The position numbers and the translations under genes are program-made. A DNA stretch of 64,000 bases from Mycobacterium colombiense. GTDB lineage: Bacteria > Actinomycetota > Actinomycetes > Mycobacteriales > Mycobacteriaceae. This document shows, piece by piece, positions 16,817-26,900 of the stretch (position 1 is its first letter; the number at the start of each line of letters is the position of its first letter). The notes below the pieces were generated by a model. That model searched no databases. It was not told where the DNA came from and worked only from the letters and a program-made list of their open reading frames with translations. The stretch spans positions 62,001 to 126,000 of the forward strand of contig NZ_MBEI01000061.1 in assembly GCF_001953985.1 (NCBI RefSeq), written 5' to 3'.

Positions 16817-18412
16817 ATGACCGCCCCGCCCCGCGAATCCCCCTTGACCACGGAGGGTGCCGACCAGGAGCGCGTGGTGCCCGTCGTCAGCCCCGGACCG
16901 CTGGTGCCGGTGGCCGATTTCGGCCCGACCGATCAAATCCGCGGCTGGGTGGTGACCGGCGTGATCACGCTGGTGGCGGCGGTCACCCGGTTCCTGAACC
17001 TGGGCTCACCCACCGACGGCGGCACCCCCGTCTTCGACGAGAAGCATTACGCGCCGCAGGCCTGGCAGGTGCTGCACAACCACGGCGTGGAAGACAATCC
17101 CGGGTTCGGCCTGGTCGTCCACCCGCCGGTCGGCAAGCAGCTGATCGCCCTCGGCGAGGCGATCTTCGGCTACAGCGGCATCGGCTGGCGGTTCACCGGC
17201 GCACTGCTCGGCATGATCATGGTGGCGCTGGTGATGCGGATCGTCCGGCGGATCAGCCGCTCGACGCTGGTCGGTGCCGTCGCCGGGGTTTTGGTGATCT
17301 GCGACGGCGTCAGCTTCGTCGCCTCGCGGACCGCCCTGCTCGACGGCATCCTGACGTTCTTCGTCGTCGCGGCGTTCGGGGCGCTGATCGTCGACCGCGA
17401 CCAGGTACGGCAACGGATGCACATCGCGCTGCTGGATGGCCGCAACGCCGACACGGTGTGGGGACCGCGGCTGGGCGTGCGGTGGTGGCGCTTCGGCGCC
17501 GGGATCCTGCTCGGATTGGCTTGCGGCACAAAGTGGTCCGGCCTGTACTTCGTGCTGTTCTTCGGGGCCATGTCGCTGGCATTCGACGTGGCCGCGCGGC
17601 GCCAGTACCAGGTCACCCGGCCCTGGCTGGGAACGCTGCGACGCGACCTGCTCCCGACCTTGTACGCGCTGGCCGTAATGCCGGTGTTGGTTTACCTGGC
17701 CAGCTACGCACCGTGGTTCGCCTCCGAGACCGCCATCGACCGGCACGAGGTGGGCCAGACGATCGGCCCCCATTCGCTGGTGCCGCTGCCCGATGCCATC
17801 CGATCGCTGTGGCATTACACCGCCAAGGCGTTCCAATTCCATGCGGGCCTGACCAATTCCGCCGGCAACTACCACCCGTGGGAATCGAAACCGTGGAGCT
17901 GGCCGATGTCGCTGCGGCCGGTGCTCTACGCCATCGATGAGCAGAACGTCGCCGGATGCGGCGCGCAATCGTGCGTGAAGGCCGAGATGCTGGTGGGCAC
18001 CCCGGCGATGTGGTGGCTGGCCGTGCCGGTCCTGGTTTTCGCGTTGTGGCGCACGCTGGTCCGCCGCGACTGGCGTTACGCCGCGGTGCTGGTCGGCTAC
18101 TGCGCCGGCTGGCTGCCCTGGTTCGCCGACATCGATCGGCAGATGTACTTCTTCTACGCGGCGACCATGGCCCCATTCCTGGTGATGGCCATCGCGCTGA
18201 TTTGCGGCGACATCCTCTACACCCCGGGCGCCCCGCCCCGGCGGCTGCGGCTGCGCGCGAACTCGGAGCGGCGCACGCTGGGGCTGATCGCCGTGTCCTG
18301 CTACGCGGCCGTGGTGGTGACCAACTTCGCGTGGCTGTTCCCGATACTGACCGGTCTGCCGATTTCGCAGCAGACGTGGAACATGGAGATCTGGCTGCCC
18401 AGCTGGCGCTGA
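16817..18412 (+). CDS. pmt: Dolichyl-phosphate-mannose-protein mannosyltransferase
   Basis: A 531-residue polytopic GT39 enzyme that transfers mannose from polyprenyl-phosphomannose to Ser/Thr of secreted proteins. The first extracytoplasmic loop has the catalytic Asp-Glu pair in PVFDEKHYAPQAW and the conserved VHPPVGKQLI. Many hydrophobic segments follow, including GWRFTGALLGMIMVALVM and a C-terminal group ending at WNMEIWLPSWR. A GTG directly precedes the chosen ATG at 16817. In M. tuberculosis (Rv1002c) the next gene is arcA; here an accessory island begins just after the stop. Confidence 0.93.
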   Translation: MTAPPRESPLTTEGADQERVVPVVSPGPLVPVADFGPTDQIRGWVVTGVITLVAAVTRFLNLGSPTDGGTPVFDEKHYAPQAWQVLHNHGVEDNPGFGLVVHPPVGKQLIALGEAIFGYSGIGWRFTGALLGMIMVALVMRIVRRISRSTLVGAVAGVLVICDGVSFVASRTALLDGILTFFVVAAFGALIVDRDQVRQRMHIALLDGRNADTVWGPRLGVRWWRFGAGILLGLACGTKWSGLYFVLFFGAMSLAFDVAARRQYQVTRPWLGTLRRDLLPTLYALAVMPVLVYLASYAPWFASETAIDRHEVGQTIGPHSLVPLPDAIRSLWHYTAKAFQFHAGLTNSAGNYHPWESKPWSWPMSLRPVLYAIDEQNVAGCGAQSCVKAEMLVGTPAMWWLAVPVLVFALWRTLVRRDWRYAAVLVGYCAGWLPWFADIDRQMYFFYAATMAPFLVMAIALICGDILYTPGAPPRRLRLRANSERRTLGLIAVSCYAAVVVTNFAWLFPILTGLPISQQTWNMEIWLPSWR

Positions 18413-18420
18413 ACTTCCTG

Positions 18421-18484
18421 CGCCGAGATCGCCATGATGGCTGTGCTTCGGCCCCCGAGCACGACCATGACGGCAATCTCGGCG
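18421..18484. repeat. 64-bp palindromic repeat, left copy, at the island border
   Basis: The arms CGCCGAGATCGCCATGATGG (18421-18440) and 18465-18484 are inverted repeats with three mismatches over 20 bases. The interior and right arm (18444-18484) match 33786-33826 at 40 of 41 positions in the same orientation. It lies 8 bases after the pmt stop and just before the DUF559 fragment. It could act as a terminator hairpin and is probably a dispersed mycobacterial palindrome. Confidence 0.75.
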
Positions 18485-18494
18485 CTGTGTCAGT

Positions 18495-18848
18495 GTGGGT
18501 ACGCATCATAAGCGCGTGGCGAAGGTCTTTCTCGGTAGCGAGGCGATAGCGTGTGGCGGGCTGACCCGCGGCCAATTGCGTTGGAACTACCGGCGAATCC
18601 ACCGAAACGTCTACCTTCCGAAATGCGGCTCGAGGTCGCTGCGGGACAACGTCAACGGAGCGTGGCTATGGTCTGGCCGTCGGGGAATCGTCGCTGGCCG
18701 CGCCGCCTCCGCGCTGCATGGGGCCAAATGGATCGACGAGTCCACACCCGTAGAGATCATCGGGCCGTTCAACCATCCGCCACCCGGAATAGTCGTTCGC
18801 CGTGAACGAATCAGTGCCGAAGAATTCGTTGACCTGGACGGGCTACCG
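18495..18848 (+). pseudogene. N-terminal half of a split DUF559/AbiEi-like gene
   Basis: From a GTG the frame encodes the winged-helix and middle part of mycobacterial DUF559 proteins: VFLGSEAIACGGLTRGQLR, NVYLPKCGS, LWSGRRGIVAGRAASALHGA and DLDGLP. In intact family members the next residues are a TTPARTAFDLGR-like segment followed by the endonuclease half. Here the frame turns to unrelated sequence after DLDGLP, and the missing part, starting with VTNLARTAFDLAR, is found at 33267. The gene was therefore split by the island. A second GTG at 18516 may be the natural start. It is not expected to yield a functional protein. Confidence 0.75.
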
Positions 18849-18903
18849 AAACCGTTGCGCCACAGCGATCCCGGTACGGCTAGCTACTCGTGGGTAATTC
18901 TGC

Positions 18904-19190
18904 GCCTCACCTTCCCCGGCTTGGGATGCCGCTATTGCGAGTTGGGTGGCGTGGCTGCGCGACGCCGGCAAGAGCGGCGCGACTATCAAATTGCGCCGTG
19001 TCCACCTGCGGACGGTGGCCGGCCTCTCCCGCACTGTTCGGCCTGATCAGCTGACGTGGGATGCGATAGTAATGATGGCTGACCGGCAGCAGTGGTCGTT
19101 TCACTATCGTTGCGACTTGCGCACCTCGCTGGCAGTTTCTACCGATGGGCTGTGCAGACGGGGTTGACACGATGCGACCCCGTTGGGGAG
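18904..19190 (+). pseudogene. Tyrosine recombinase fragment (SAM-like N-terminal domain, frameshifted)
   Basis: The first frame reads AAIASWVAWLRDAGKSGAT, then IKLRRVHLRTVAGL and DRQQWSFHYRCDLRTSL, the pattern of the core-binding domain of phage-type integrases. Near 19130 the similarity jumps to another frame as AGSFYRWAVQTGLTRCDPV, which completes the same domain (compare SFYRWA in XerC/D-like proteins). No catalytic domain with the R-H-R-Y residues follows. It is a decayed integrase lying 55 bases inside the left edge of the island, a typical place for the gene that mobilised it. Confidence 0.6.
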
Positions 19191-19202
19191 ACGCCGAAAG
19201 AT

Positions 19203-19350
19203 CTGATCGGCAGCCAAATACTGAAGGTCCGCCTTAATCCCGATGAGCTGGCCGCGCTCAACAAAGTCGCCGAGCACCGAGGGTTACCGGCGGCGAGCGT
19301 GGTGCGGCAGCAGATCCTGCGGCTACTGGCCGAAGATATCGGCTATTCAC
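19203..19350 (+). other. Ribbon-helix-helix-like coding fragment
   Basis: In frame with the end of the integrase remnant, the translation gives KVRLNPDELAALNKVAEHRG followed by LPAASVVRQQILRLLAED, a beta-strand plus two helices as in CopG/RHH DNA-binding proteins or antitoxins. There is no ATG or clear ribosome site, so it may be the remains of an antitoxin or mobilisation gene. No toxin partner was seen. Confidence 0.35.
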
Positions 19351-19948
19351 CTGTGAAGCCAATCCACACCATCTGGATGGCCGCCGCGCGCCTAGCGACG
19401 CCCCGGTGGGCGTCGGGTACCGCCTCGGTGAGCCCGCACATCTGCGTGACGTCTCACCGGTCTGCTGTGGGCTTGTCGCAGACTGGCGCGGTGTGATCGG
19501 CGCCGGAGCGGGCGCGCGGTCCGGGCCGAAAGGGCCTGTGCGCGCGATCGCGGGTTGCGCAGCGGCACAGGCTTCGGACAACGTCACCGTTCGATTATGG
19601 GCAACCGTTTGATTCACAGTGTTTTAGCGGGAGTGCTGTGGGCGGAGGGGCGAGCAGCAGGTTGCCGATTCCTTCCGCAGCGAGCCGATACGGCACCGGG
19701 GAACCCCGGGCGTTGGTGCGCGGGCCAGCGTCAAGTGTGGTGGTGATGAGGAGCGAACCGCTGGCCCGGCTGACGGCGGCGTCCATTGACAAGTACCAGG
19801 CCTGAGTCGCCGTCGATCGCGATGACGTTACTGTTGACGAAGCGTGGCGATCGAGCCGTGCGCACAGGTCGCCCCAATTGCGTTCCCTCCGAAGGGGTGT
19901 CGGGGGAGACCTGGTTGTTAGTTCTGCCTCGAAGAAGGCGTTGTTGGA
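19351..19948. other. Gene-poor stretch inside the island
   Basis: About 600 bases with only short frames that lack ribosome sites or family patterns on either strand. It follows the integrase and RHH remnants and precedes the stop of the metallophosphoesterase gene, so it is probably decayed mobile-element DNA. I saw nothing further in it. Confidence 0.4.
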
Positions 19949-22264
19949 TCAGTCGGGATAGTTGGGAAACCATCCTGGTATGCCACGTGCGGCCATGTCG
20001 AACCATTTGGCGAAGTCGTGGCGGTAGCGGAACACGAGGTCGTGGCCTACTAAAGTTCTCTGCAGAGTTTGGAGCTCTTCTTTTGCAGCTTTCAAGGGCT
20101 CGTCCCAGATGGAGTCCCCTTTCTTGGCTGGGGCCCCCTTCTTTCTGTTTTCAATTTCACGTGCGTATGCCTCAACTGCTGGGAGTTCCCGGAGGAATGC
20201 ACGTATTTTTTTGCGCGCCTCGTCCACTGTGGGAGGTATCGCCAGTTCGCCCTGTGCGGGAGGTTGATCCGTGCCGAGCCATCTTCGGAAGCTTTTAGTC
20301 CATATGTCGGTGTCTACGTGACTCATTTCCGCGTAAAAGGTTGTGGCGTAGTCGTTGAGCAGTTCGATGAGTATCCGAGCGCGGTCTCCGGTATCCACTT
20401 GAGGCTGCGAGTAATTCACCTTGTCCGCCTGGGTTTTTATTGATGCGACAATGCTGAACTTGTGTACTGACGCGTCCTCTGCGGCTTCGTGCGTCTTTTC
20501 AATGGTCGGCAAATTCCAGGCTTTCTGCAGGACCGTGTCGTAGCCGTCGTTATTGCGTCGGGTTAGGAGGAACGAGGGGATCGCGAGGCGTACCTTGTTG
20601 GTTTTGCGCGCCCTCCTGCAGGTTTTACGCACCTTGCCGGTTCTGCCGCCTCGTTTATCTGCGATCTGGGGGTAGGCTCCCGTTCCGCCCTTTGCTGGCT
20701 GCAGGCCATGTTCGATGAGCGCATCGACGACCTTGGAGTCGACGTCAAGGACCGTGACCGCGTTTGGGTTGTCGTAGAGGAATGTCTCGCGCAGGTCGCG
20801 CACGGACAACTGCGCGTCGAGCTCGCTGTCGCAGCGGAATGTACCCGAATTGATGATGGCAACGTCGGCCTTCGCCTCCAGCCGCACGCACTCGGCGACA
20901 AAGAGCCCGAAATTTGTGGGGCGTCGCCGGATATGGCCGTCGCGGGCTTCCAGTTTGGCTGTGTATCGCCGGAAATCGAGGACGGGCACCTTGTCATCGG
21001 CTTGCGCCACAGCCGCAAGCGCCGTTGTGACATCAGCCTCGTCCTGCGGTGCAGCCTGCTCGTGGTCCCCGTATCGCAGTGTGTAGGCGATCATGTCGGG
21101 AATGCCGAGCCCCTCGGGAACGAAGTGTGTTTGCGTGAGTGCTCGGTAGAGATCGGCGAACCCGGTGTCGGGCTTGGCATGCTTGATGCGATCTCGCAAC
21201 ACTTTGCGGTCCCAGTCGGAGGCAGGCAGCAGGACAGCCTCTAGGTCCTGCGGGTACTGAAGTGTTCTGGACTCTCTTTGCTGCAAGTGTCCGTAAGCTC
21301 GCCAGACTTCGTTGACAACCGACTCCCCGCCGGCCAGCAGCAGCATGACTCGCACGGTTTCCGCATTGGCGAGGTTCTTCATGACATAGACGTCTTTGTC
21401 GTCCTCGATCCATTCGATGTCGTGGTCGTGGCCACCGAGGATGTAAGTGCGTGGCATGTCGGGGATCTGCCGTCGCAACTGTCGATCCTCGTTCTGCGTG
21501 GCGTGGGTGAGCACGATGCGAAACGGGACGTTGGTGTTGTATTCCCGTTCGAGGGATTTCACCGTTTTCAGCCACTCGATCACCGCTTCGTTCGGCGGAG
21601 TGAAGCGCCACTTAGCCTTCCGGTCGGGGTCGAACGTCCCATGCCAGGCTGAAACGATCGGGTCAGGGTCCGGGTCTGGACTCTCGAAGCTTTCATGGAC
21701 GTCGGCTGAAACGACACCCGTGAGCGCGACGCGAGCGGGAGGATTGCGGTCGTCGTGTGGCCAGATCACACGTGTGCGTACTCTGTCGCCGTCTTGGGCG
21801 ATGAGGCCGGTCGGGTCAGATGAATTCGCCAGAAGCACCTTGAACTTCGCCTCCTTGAGGCGAGTCGCGAGCACCTCTGCGCCATCGTCGAACTCGTGGT
21901 TTCCTAGTACGCAGTAGTCGACTCCTACCTTGTTGAGGAGCTTGACCACCGCTTCGCCATGGTCCTTCCGACCGAGAAGGGACGGACTAAGGAAATCACC
22001 GCTATGAACGACCAGGAGCAGGTTTTTTCGTGTGACCTCTTCAATGTGCGTCCGCAGTCGATTCACGGTGGCGATGATTCTGGCGAAACCCGGCAGATTG
22101 CGCTCGGGGCGATCTTCAATCAAGTACGTGTCATTGAGGTGCACGACGACAGCCACGAGGTCGTTCTGGCGGCGGCTAATCTCCCGCAGTACTTCGTCGA
22201 GCATATTCCAGAGCTCGCTTGTGGATGTTTCAGTCATGCGCTGATTCAACGCCGGCTGGGGCAT
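19949..22264 (-). CDS. 5'-nucleotidase/2',3'-cyclic phosphodiesterase-family metallophosphoesterase
   Basis: A 771-residue calcineurin-like phosphoesterase of the UshA/5'-nucleotidase type. Metal-site motifs in order: HLNDTY, SGDFLSPS, GNHEFDDG, VLTHATQNEDRQ and GGHDHD, all in the first half. The second half contains the 5'-nucleotidase C-terminal (substrate) domain, e.g. ADVAIINSGTFRCD. Motif I is D-x-Y rather than D-x-H, a variant seen in some relatives. There is no signal peptide or membrane segment, so it should be cytoplasmic, unlike periplasmic UshA. Starts at 22264 or 22237 are possible; neither has a good ribosome site. It is island cargo and would hydrolyse nucleotides or related phosphoesters; the substrate is unproven. 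Confidence 0.8.
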   Translation of the reverse strand: MPQPALNQRMTETSTSELWNMLDEVLREISRRQNDLVAVVVHLNDTYLIEDRPERNLPGFARIIATVNRLRTHIEEVTRKNLLLVVHSGDFLSPSLLGRKDHGEAVVKLLNKVGVDYCVLGNHEFDDGAEVLATRLKEAKFKVLLANSSDPTGLIAQDGDRVRTRVIWPHDDRNPPARVALTGVVSADVHESFESPDPDPDPIVSAWHGTFDPDRKAKWRFTPPNEAVIEWLKTVKSLEREYNTNVPFRIVLTHATQNEDRQLRRQIPDMPRTYILGGHDHDIEWIEDDKDVYVMKNLANAETVRVMLLLAGGESVVNEVWRAYGHLQQRESRTLQYPQDLEAVLLPASDWDRKVLRDRIKHAKPDTGFADLYRALTQTHFVPEGLGIPDMIAYTLRYGDHEQAAPQDEADVTTALAAVAQADDKVPVLDFRRYTAKLEARDGHIRRRPTNFGLFVAECVRLEAKADVAIINSGTFRCDSELDAQLSVRDLRETFLYDNPNAVTVLDVDSKVVDALIEHGLQPAKGGTGAYPQIADKRGGRTGKVRKTCRRARKTNKVRLAIPSFLLTRRNNDGYDTVLQKAWNLPTIEKTHEAAEDASVHKFSIVASIKTQADKVNYSQPQVDTGDRARILIELLNDYATTFYAEMSHVDTDIWTKSFRRWLGTDQPPAQGELAIPPTVDEARKKIRAFLRELPAVEAYAREIENRKKGAPAKKGDSIWDEPLKAAKEELQTLQRTLVGHDLVFRYRHDFAKWFDMAARGIPGWFPNYPD

Positions 22265-22716
22265 CCGCTGATGTGTTTCGTCTGATTTAGGACGAGGCGT
22301 CTGGTTTGTCCCTCGAGCTGCGGCGCCGCCGTTACCGATGATTACGCGTTGCTGGTCAGCTGCCTGGGGGTGGATCCTCTTGATATGCCAGGCGCTGACC
22401 TATCGAGCATTCGCTTTCTGGGGTGGTTGCGACGTCGGTGCGGCGTTTGCGCATCTCGATCTGTGAGCGTCCTAGTACGCGCCGGAGCCAAGCCGCCTCA
22501 TAACGTCGTGGGCTCTTTGGTCGGTTTCGGGAAAGCCGGCCGTTGTTGCCCGCGGTTGCGGATGTCTTCGTGCATCGCACACCGGGCCCCCGGCACTCTT
22601 GATGCCCAGATTGCTTGAGCTGTACCGATCCTGTCGAAAGCAAATCGCAAACGCTTAACTGCGGTACGTTCAGCAGCTGAGCCTATGGGGTGGGTGCAGC
22701 AGGAAGGGCCTTGACT
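22265..22716. other. Divergent intergenic region within the island
   Basis: A 452-base region between the metallophosphoesterase and the three-gene propeller operon. It should contain both promoters. Short frames on both strands have no ribosome site or recognisable product. No repeat or operator stood out. Confidence 0.4.
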
Positions 22717-23142
22717 GTGCAGTGGTGGGACTTTTCACTTCTCGGTGCAGCTGGTGGGGTCCTAGTGGAGGTGTTGGTTGTCTTCCAGGGGATGATCCAG
22801 TGGCAAACTGCGCGGCGAACGCCGTTGGGGCGAGTTCGTCGCAATCCCCCGCCGCTAAGGCGTTTCCTTGATGTGCCGGCGCATGCCTGGATTTGCGTAA
22901 TCCGAGCGCTGTTGGGCGCTGGCGGGGCAGCGGTTTTCGGAGCCAGCGGACAGATAACGGGAGTGGTTGCGGCGGTGGCGGTCGGCTATGCGGCGCCGAC
23001 ATTAATAGGGCAGCTCGGCAGTGTTGGGCAGGCACAGCTCGGAGGGGGGACTGCGGCCAGAGCTGACATGGTTTCGACTGACGGTGGCGGGCTGGTTGAT
23101 CGAGCGGCCTTCGAAGCGCCGGGGGGTGCTGATGACCACTGA
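22717..23142 (+). CDS. Small membrane protein, first gene of the propeller operon
   Basis: A 141-residue protein of unknown family. It starts with a hydrophobic segment (FSLLGAAGGVLVEVLVVF), then a basic region with RRTPLGRVRRNPPPLRR, then a long hydrophobic stretch from WICVIRALLGAGGAAVFG to VAVGYAAPTLIGQL, likely two further membrane passes, and a polar tail. The GTG at 22717 follows GGAAGGG at 8 bases. Its end overlaps the next gene by 11 bases, so the two are co-translated. It may anchor or assemble the products of the operon at the membrane; this is inference from context. Confidence 0.65.
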   Translation: MQWWDFSLLGAAGGVLVEVLVVFQGMIQWQTARRTPLGRVRRNPPPLRRFLDVPAHAWICVIRALLGAGGAAVFGASGQITGVVAAVAVGYAAPTLIGQLGSVGQAQLGGGTAARADMVSTDGGGLVDRAAFEAPGGADDH

Positions 23143-23914
23143 TGCGCTATGGCGTCGCGTAGCGACCGGCGTGTTCAGCATGCAACCGACGGCCTCGTTG
23201 GCTGCCGGAGTCGGCGCGCAAGAGCACCGGCAGCAGTCGATGGTGAGCCGCGTGGTTAACGGCCTTTTTTCGGTGCAGCCCGCCATGGCGGCGGTGGGTC
23301 CGCCCGTGGCTACTGCCAGTGATGAGGCTGAGTTCAGCAACCTCGAGTCATTGGGCGACAAGGTGGTTCCGGAGCAGGCGCCGTTTGGCGGGGAAGTCAT
23401 CGACTTTGGTGCCTTCGCGGCGCGTCGGCGGTCCGCGGAGTCCATACCTCAAGGCGAGGCCACGCTTGCCGCTGCCGATGAAGAGTTGTGGCAACCGCAT
23501 GTAACGCCGGTCGAGGATCTGGGGCTGGTATTGACCCGTGTTCTCACTGAGCGCGATGAAACGCTGTTCGCGCTTGAGGCTGAGCCCGGGGGGGCAGCCG
23601 GAGTCGGCGACGTCGTTTACGTCCGGTTTCGCGATGAACGACGGCGACGGTACCGAGACATCCTAGTTCCGTTGCTGCGCGACGATTCCGGCTTCGTGGT
23701 CGGTGATGTCGTTGTTCCCGGCAACCATGTCTTAACCGCCATCGAGCCGCTGGCTGTCTTGACCGTGGCGGACATACCCACCCAGCTGGCGGGGGCCGTC
23801 AGCGACTCCGTGCGGCTGTCGTCGGTCACCGGCCGAAACGCGTGGCGGCAACTAGTGGGCAAACTGCCTGGCGACCACCGCATCCGAGCCGCAGTAGAGA
23901 CAATGCTGCAATGA
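23132..23914 (+). CDS. Uncharacterised protein, second gene of the propeller operon
   Basis: A 260-residue protein I do not recognise. The N-terminus contains an imperfect internal repeat: RVATGVFSMQPTASLAA at about 9-25 and RVVNGLFSVQPAMAAVG at about 40-56. A low-complexity linker follows. The C-terminal half looks like a compact beta-rich domain (DVVYVRFRDERRRRYRDILV, LLRDDSGFVVGDVVVPG) with a terminal helix pair (GRNAWRQLVGKLPGDHRIR). It overlaps the upstream gene by 11 bases and the downstream gene by ATGA. The tight coupling suggests that the three proteins form one complex. Confidence 0.65.
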   Translation: MTTDALWRRVATGVFSMQPTASLAAGVGAQEHRQQSMVSRVVNGLFSVQPAMAAVGPPVATASDEAEFSNLESLGDKVVPEQAPFGGEVIDFGAFAARRRSAESIPQGEATLAAADEELWQPHVTPVEDLGLVLTRVLTERDETLFALEAEPGGAAGVGDVVYVRFRDERRRRYRDILVPLLRDDSGFVVGDVVVPGNHVLTAIEPLAVLTVADIPTQLAGAVSDSVRLSSVTGRNAWRQLVGKLPGDHRIRAAVETMLQ

Positions 23915-26900
23915 CGCGGACGAAGGACCCGCACTCCGACGATCGTGCGCCGTCATCGAAGTCAGATCTGCTCCGTTTGATGCGGCTTCGAGGTGAATTA
24001 ACTGGCGCTCAGCAGCTTTGGATCGAGCAGTGCCGCAATGCGGTGAAAGACGGTGCGGGGCGTACAGGCACGCTGTTGGCGCCGGGCAGTGACGAGTACC
24101 GGGCGCTGGCCCAATCCCATATGGCCGTTCCGGGCGGCGAACACAAAGAACCCAATGCAAGCGGCGGTACTCGCGATCAACATGTGCCAAGCCCCGAACT
24201 GGCGGCCGGCCAGGCGCTGGCCGATATCGCTAAGGGCCTGACTGGCGGTTTAGAGCCGGGCCCGGCTTGTGCCGCGCTTCTTACGGTCACCGACGATGCG
24301 TGGCTTCATTCGGTCGGAACGCAACTGCTGCCAGCCGCTTCCTCGTTCCTAGCCGGCAGTCAACCTCATCTTCGGGAATTGGTGTTGCATCTCGTCGGCC
24401 AGGGTGGCCACGAGGGCCGCGGATTTGGGATTCTGATGGCGCTGGAATTGGCTGCACAGAGGCCGAAAATGCTGCGCTCGGCAAGGATCCCAGTGTTGTT
24501 CGCCAGCCAAGATGCCGAGGGTCGCATCGGCAAAGCTGGCATTCTGCGGCTAGAACTGTTGCGAGAGGGCCCAAGCGGACTGCACCCCGACCCGGCCAAC
24601 ATGGCGTTTCTGCGTGTCGATCCAGCAGTCGTCGCCAGCTTGCTCAACGCATGGGAGAGCTCAGACCTGCGAGAGAGCGATGCCTGCGTCGTATGGTCGG
24701 TGACCGTCGAACGGGCAAATCCGGCGCGGATCATCACCGGGTCGTCAATGGGAGCTGCCTGCGCCATTGCCCTCGATGACCTGGCGCCGCGCTGGGTTCG
24801 GCTGCGCCGGCTGCGTCCGCGCAAGCTCGCCAACGACTGCACCGCGACAGCGGGACTGTCGGGCCGCGAGCTAACGCCGGTGACCCACTACGGCGAAAAG
24901 TTCACCGCCGCTCAGCAGCATTCGCTTCGAGTCGTCGTCGCCGCTGATGCCGTGCCCACCGCGCTCACGCAACGTCCGGCGGGATACCCAGCGGAGCGCA
25001 TACTCGGTGCGAAGACCCTCAGCGAGGCGATCAAACTTACCCGCACCGCGATCAACCCTGCCTTGTATGCGGTGGCGGCCAGTGTCCTTGTCATCGCCCT
25101 GGTGTGCGGCGCCGGCGGATACCTGTGGTATCAATCGAGCCTTCGCGGCGAGCGGGCCACCGTCGCGGCGTCCTTGGCCACCAAATCCGGCGAGCTCCTC
25201 AACCGGGATTCGCGTATGTCTGCATTGCTTGCGTTGGCTGCCGATCGACTCAATTCCACGCCAGCCAGCCGCAACGCAATGACCAACGCGATCCAAAATA
25301 ACCAAGCCATCGTGGCTTCCGCGCCTGCGGCTCAGGGCGGACCGGTGACCGCGGTGGCCGCGGCCAGCGACGTGCTGTTGACCGCCGACCGGTCACCCAC
25401 GGTGAAAGTCTGGACGTTGTCAACCATGAAACCGTTGGGGCAGATCCAGCTGGACATGGCGCCGTCGGGCGTCGTCGCCGCGCCGTATGGCGACGAGTTC
25501 GCGATCGCCACGTCGACTACCCTCGGCATCTATCAGGGCGCCAAGGGACGAGTTCCCACGTTGGTCAAGTCACTGCCCACTCCCGCGTCGTCACACAACA
25601 CCCGCACTGCACTGATCGGACCCTTCTACGACGACGAGACCGGCGCGATCGTCCTCATCGATGGTGCCGGCGATGGTCTGTACTGGTCGCCCAAAAGCAA
25701 TGCCGGCATTCCCTTTTCACTGCCAACCTCGGGCGGCGTCGTGGCTGCCGGGGGGTTTCGCCACGTCTCGGGGGGAGGGGATGCACGGCACTGCTCGGTG
25801 CTGGTAGCGACGGGCCAACAACAGCTGCTGCGGCTGACGTTCGCAGACGGCGAATCCCAGTCCGATCAGTCGCCGCCATCCCCGCAAGTCGAAACCGTCG
25901 TGCCAACCGGCGAAGTGCGGGCCCCCATCGTCTCGGTCGCCTACGGTGACCTGGCCACAAACGGTGATTCGGCTGCGATCTTGATCGGAACCGAACATGG
26001 GATTCAGCAGTGGGATCCAAACAGGTCGATGACGGTGTCGTTTCCGTATGCAGGCCTGGCCGAGCAGGCGATCCAGATGCTGCCCAGTTGGGGTGGCGGT
26101 ACGACCGTGGTCACGCCGAGCGGTCTGAAGCTGCTGAATCGCTATGGGGTGACTGCATTGAACAACACCACCGGCGCCAGCACAGCCACCGGGATCGTTA
26201 AGTCGGTCGCCCGGGCGGAAAAGTCCCAGTTGGTCGAAGGTCGCAGCGATGGCCGCGTCGTCGTCCTGGACCCACTGAATCGTCGGCTCGGGCTGGAAGA
26301 CCGGCCTAAATCGAACGTGGTGAGCTTCGCCGGAAGCAATATTCTGCTCACTACGTCCTCCGATGGTCCTCAACGGATCTCCAGTCTGCACGTATCGTCT
26401 GTGTCGCCACCAACTCCAAATTCAACCGGCACGACTGACCCGGCCTACAAGCAGTACGCGCTTCCTCAGTCCAACGGCACCGCACCGTATGTGAACGACG
26501 CCGTGGCGAGTGACCGAGTTATCGTCGCCTCTGGAAACACCAATACCAACAAAACGGGAAAGATTTGGGTGTGGGACCGGGAGAGCACCAATCTCGTTCG
26601 AGAGATTGACTTTTCGGCATCCGGTGACCGCACGGGATATGATCTCGTCACCTTCGTAGCCATCGCACCAGCGCTCAATCGCATCGCTGCGCTGAACCTG
26701 CGGTTGGGCGAGGTCGGGATCTGGTCGACTACCGATTGGCAACGCGTGGCGACCATCCGCGTGCGCCCGCCGGAAAATTTCGATGAAACCGCCGCCACGA
26801 CAATGTCATCGAGCGCCGACGGCTCGGTTTTGCTAGTCCAGGTCAGCGCACAACGCCAAGAAGACAGCCATCAAGTCCTCATCGACCTCGCACACAACAA

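Noticed and set aside
19595..20006. Small minus-strand frames with VIAIDGDSGLVLVNGRRR
   Set aside because: The segment faintly recalls a PEP-utiliser mobile domain but is too short and lacks the catalytic His and a ribosome site.
22356..22643. A 95-codon minus-strand frame upstream of the propeller operon
   Set aside because: No ribosome site and no recognisable fold; it lies in the promoter region.
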